DNA from: Planctomycetota bacterium
Lineage (GTDB): Bacteria; Planctomycetota; GCA-002687715; DRQF01
DNA length: 7,069 bases
Direction of reading: 5' to 3'
NCBI GenBank assembly: GCA_024275615.1
Contig: JAJRYU010000708.1
Coordinates: 1-7,069 of the forward strand
Under the pieces are notes generated by a model. That model saw only the letters and a program-made list of their open reading frames with translations, ran no database searches and was not told the origin of the DNA. Below, in pieces: positions 4,947 to 7,069 of the stretch (within the stretch, counting starts at the first letter, position 1; every line of letters starts with the position of its first letter). Both the position numbers and the translations under genes were made by a program.

Positions 4947-7069
4947 ATGCCATCAACGGACGGTCCCCAAAAACACAAGTCGGCTTCAATCCCTGAGAGT
5001 GCCGAGGGAATGGAGGCTTCATTGCCAGGGGCTTCGGGCTTGCAAAAGGCCTGCGACGGCTGGGTTTCCAAGTTGGCCATCACCGTAACTGCGTGGCTCA
5101 CCATCCAATCCATAACTGGCCTTTGGCTTTACGTCGCACCATTTTCTCTCAACGCTCAGATTCAGTTGATCATCCACACGGTCATTGGTGTTCTCTTTCT
5201 CATCCCCTATCTTTACTACCAAGTGCGCCATTGGCTCGTTTGGTGGCGACAAAAAATGACCGCTGCCATGGTGCTTGGCTACTTGTTGATGATCGCCGTT
5301 TTGACCACATCCGTCTCAGGCCTTGTTCTCAGCTATCAAGCTGGCCTGAGCCGAAAAATCGGTCCAACTTGGGACCTGGTTCACTTGGTTTCCGGCATCG
5401 CCGCCACGGCCCTCTTGGTGGTCCACCTCCTCCTTGCCTGGTTGCGGAGACGAGCGGCCATGGCAAAAACTGAGCCCAGTCGTCGCTTGGTTCCCAGATT
5501 TGCTGGCCTCGTTTTGGCATCCGTCCTGCTGACCGCTTTTCTTGTTGGTGGCCTCACTTGGTGGGCACAAGGTCCCGAGATGATCCACGACATCCCGTCT
5601 GACTACGGCTTGCCGGAATACGCGCAAAAGTTCGAAGAATACAAGGGCAATCCCTTTGCTCCAAGTTACGCCCGCACAGACAACCTCAAACTTGTTTCAA
5701 GCGAACTCACCGCAGGCTCACAATCCTGCGGCAGCTCAGGTTGCCACGAGGAGATTACTAAAGAATGGGAACCCAGTGCCCATCGTTTCTCGGCGATGAA
5801 TCTGCCTTTCCAGGCGGTACAAAAGGACTTCGCTGATGACCGCGGAGCGGCTGAGACCCGTTACTGTGCTGGATGTCATGACCCTATTTCTCTTTTCGCC
5901 GGGGCGAAAGATATTCAAAATCAAGACCTCGCATCACCTGGAATGGACGAAGGCATTTCTTGTGTGGGCTGTCATTCGATTTCTAAGGTTGATCAAAGAG
6001 GCAATGCCGACTACGAACTTACGCCACCTCAGAAGTACCTCTGGGAAGGCGAAAGCGGTGCCAAGAAGTTCGTCTCGGATTTCTTGATCCGTGCATACCC
6101 CCGGCAACATTTGGTCGATTACGATCGCAATGTGCTCCGAACTCCGGAGTTCTGCGGTTCCTGTCACAAGCAGTTCATTCCTGAGGCACTCAACCGTTTC
6201 GGAATTAGTGAAGGCCAGAATCAATACGACGAATGGCGCAAAAGCCATTGGAACAAGAAGGATCCAGAAAAGCGTCTCACTTGTCGCGACTGCCACATGA
6301 GACTCGTGAGCGATTCAACAGATCCTGGCCGAGGAGAAGGAGGCGATCTTAGGCGGGACGCCGACGACGGCAAGCACCGTCACCACGGTTTCGTAGCGGC
6401 GAATGTCTTCGTCCCCCAACTCATGAACCTCCCGGGATGGGAAAAGCACGTGGCTTTGACCAAAGAGTTCCTAAGAGGCGAAACCATCATTCCAGAGATC
6501 GACGACATCTATCCAAGAGGCCCAGTTGCCGTCTTGCGATTGGAAGCCCCCAAGGAGGTCACCGCCGGAGAAGAAATCGAAATCCGTGCCGTCTTGACCA
6601 ATCGCAAGGCTGGGCACAACTACACCACGGGCCCACTGGACTTCTTGCGTGCCTGGATTCACCTCGTTGTGAAAGATGAAAACGACAAGGTCATTGCTGA
6701 ATGGGGAGCAATCGACCCCAAGAGTCGACGTATCATGGGACGACCTGGTGAATTCCATGACGTCGGCAACTCAAGAAAAGAAGGAACAATGATGCTCGGT
6801 TCGCTTCCAGTAGACGACAAGGGTAACACCCTCCGTCAGCATCAACTTTGGCGGAAATCCGGAGGCAAGGGCAAGCGCTCCATTTTCCCCAACTACTCTG
6901 ACGCCCAAATCTATGGCCTACGAATCCCGGAAGGTTCTCATGGCAACCTCAAGATTGAAGCTGAACTCAACTATCGTCGATACCGCCAAGAATTCCTCGA
7001 CTTACGCCTGCCGAACATGGAAAAAGAAAGGGAGTTTGTCATGTTGGGTGGTGATTTAAATAGATCGGA
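4947..7069 (+). CDS. Membrane cytochrome b fused to a pentaheme c-type cytochrome (partial, runs off the right edge)
   Basis: This open frame covers 707 codons with no stop before the edge. After a roughly 40-residue polar N-terminus come four hydrophobic helices (about 41-63, 71-91, 106-130, 141-165). They carry His77, His95, His146 and His160, the pattern of a two-heme cytochrome b with ligand pairs at both ends of helices 2 and 4. A fifth helix (about 184-207) leads to a domain that must face the periplasm to receive c-type haem. Haem motifs: CGSSGCH (261-267, CX4CH), CAGCH (307-311), CVGCH (339-343), CGSCH (403-407) and CRDCH (446-450). EWEPSAH (273-279) and EWRKSH (429-434) are W-x-x-S-type motifs of the cytochrome c554-like group and may give distal ligands, as may HRHH (477-480). 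A beta-rich region with NRKAGHNYTTGPLD (552-565) follows. The likely role is quinol/quinone to periplasm electron transfer; the partner and terminal acceptor are unknown. Confidence 0.92.
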   Translation, partial: MPSTDGPQKHKSASIPESAEGMEASLPGASGLQKACDGWVSKLAITVTAWLTIQSITGLWLYVAPFSLNAQIQLIIHTVIGVLFLIPYLYYQVRHWLVWWRQKMTAAMVLGYLLMIAVLTTSVSGLVLSYQAGLSRKIGPTWDLVHLVSGIAATALLVVHLLLAWLRRRAAMAKTEPSRRLVPRFAGLVLASVLLTAFLVGGLTWWAQGPEMIHDIPSDYGLPEYAQKFEEYKGNPFAPSYARTDNLKLVSSELTAGSQSCGSSGCHEEITKEWEPSAHRFSAMNLPFQAVQKDFADDRGAAETRYCAGCHDPISLFAGAKDIQNQDLASPGMDEGISCVGCHSISKVDQRGNADYELTPPQKYLWEGESGAKKFVSDFLIRAYPRQHLVDYDRNVLRTPEFCGSCHKQFIPEALNRFGISEGQNQYDEWRKSHWNKKDPEKRLTCRDCHMRLVSDSTDPGRGEGGDLRRDADDGKHRHHGFVAANVFVPQLMNLPGWEKHVALTKEFLRGETIIPEIDDIYPRGPVAVLRLEAPKEVTAGEEIEIRAVLTNRKAGHNYTTGPLDFLRAWIHLVVKDENDKVIAEWGAIDPKSRRIMGRPGEFHDVGNSRKEGTMMLGSLPVDDKGNTLRQHQLWRKSGGKGKRSIFPNYSDAQIYGLRIPEGSHGNLKIEAELNYRRYRQEFLDLRLPNMEKEREFVMLGGDLNRS

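Noticed and set aside
6091..6300. Small plus-strand frame inside the cytochrome gene
   Set aside because: It is out of frame with the haem-motif-bearing gene that spans the same bases and has no features of its own.

Overview
The window looks like ordinary chromosomal DNA of a bacterium with at least partly anaerobic, redox-rich metabolism. By eye G+C is slightly above 50%. I see no phage, transposon, CRISPR array, tRNA or rRNA. The genes suggest an environmental Gram-negative bacterium: a pyruvate:ferredoxin oxidoreductase, a tryptophanase, and a membrane cytochrome b joined to a multiheme cytochrome c that needs a periplasm or equivalent. The phylum cannot be settled from this sequence alone.

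Layout, left to right: (1) 1-498, minus strand, the first 166 codons of a pyruvate:ferredoxin (flavodoxin) oxidoreductase, running off the left edge. (2) 499-830, a 332-base divergent control region with two perfect palindromes, an 8-bp inverted repeat and a thrice-repeated CCTGAA-type motif. (3) 831-2567, plus strand, a soluble protein with an N-terminal Rieske [2Fe-2S] domain and a long His-containing helical domain of unclear function. (4) 2556-3242, minus strand, a PP-loop ATPase of the Dph6/MJ0570 type, convergent with the Rieske gene and overlapping it by 12 bases. (5) 3243-3390, a short divergent region that contains a candidate 26-codon leader ORF with one Trp codon. (6) 3391-4755, plus strand, tryptophanase with the residues that separate it from tyrosine phenol-lyase. 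(7) 4756-4946, a spacer with a perfect 11-bp inverted repeat. (8) 4947 to the right edge, plus strand, a five-helix membrane cytochrome b fused to a five-heme c-type cytochrome, with no stop before the edge.

How the genes may work together (inference): tryptophanase releases indole, ammonia and pyruvate. Pyruvate is the substrate of the oxidoreductase, which yields acetyl-CoA and low-potential reduced ferredoxin. The Rieske protein and the cytochrome b/c fusion are further electron-transfer components. The sequence does not prove that they form one pathway. The gene directions (minus, plus, minus, plus, plus) mean that only tnaA and the cytochrome gene could share a transcript.

The least ordinary items are the cytochrome b/pentaheme c fusion with one CX4CH site, the Rieske-helical fusion, the possible tnaC-like leader ORF that ends on the tnaA start codon, and the inverted repeat ahead of the cytochrome gene.
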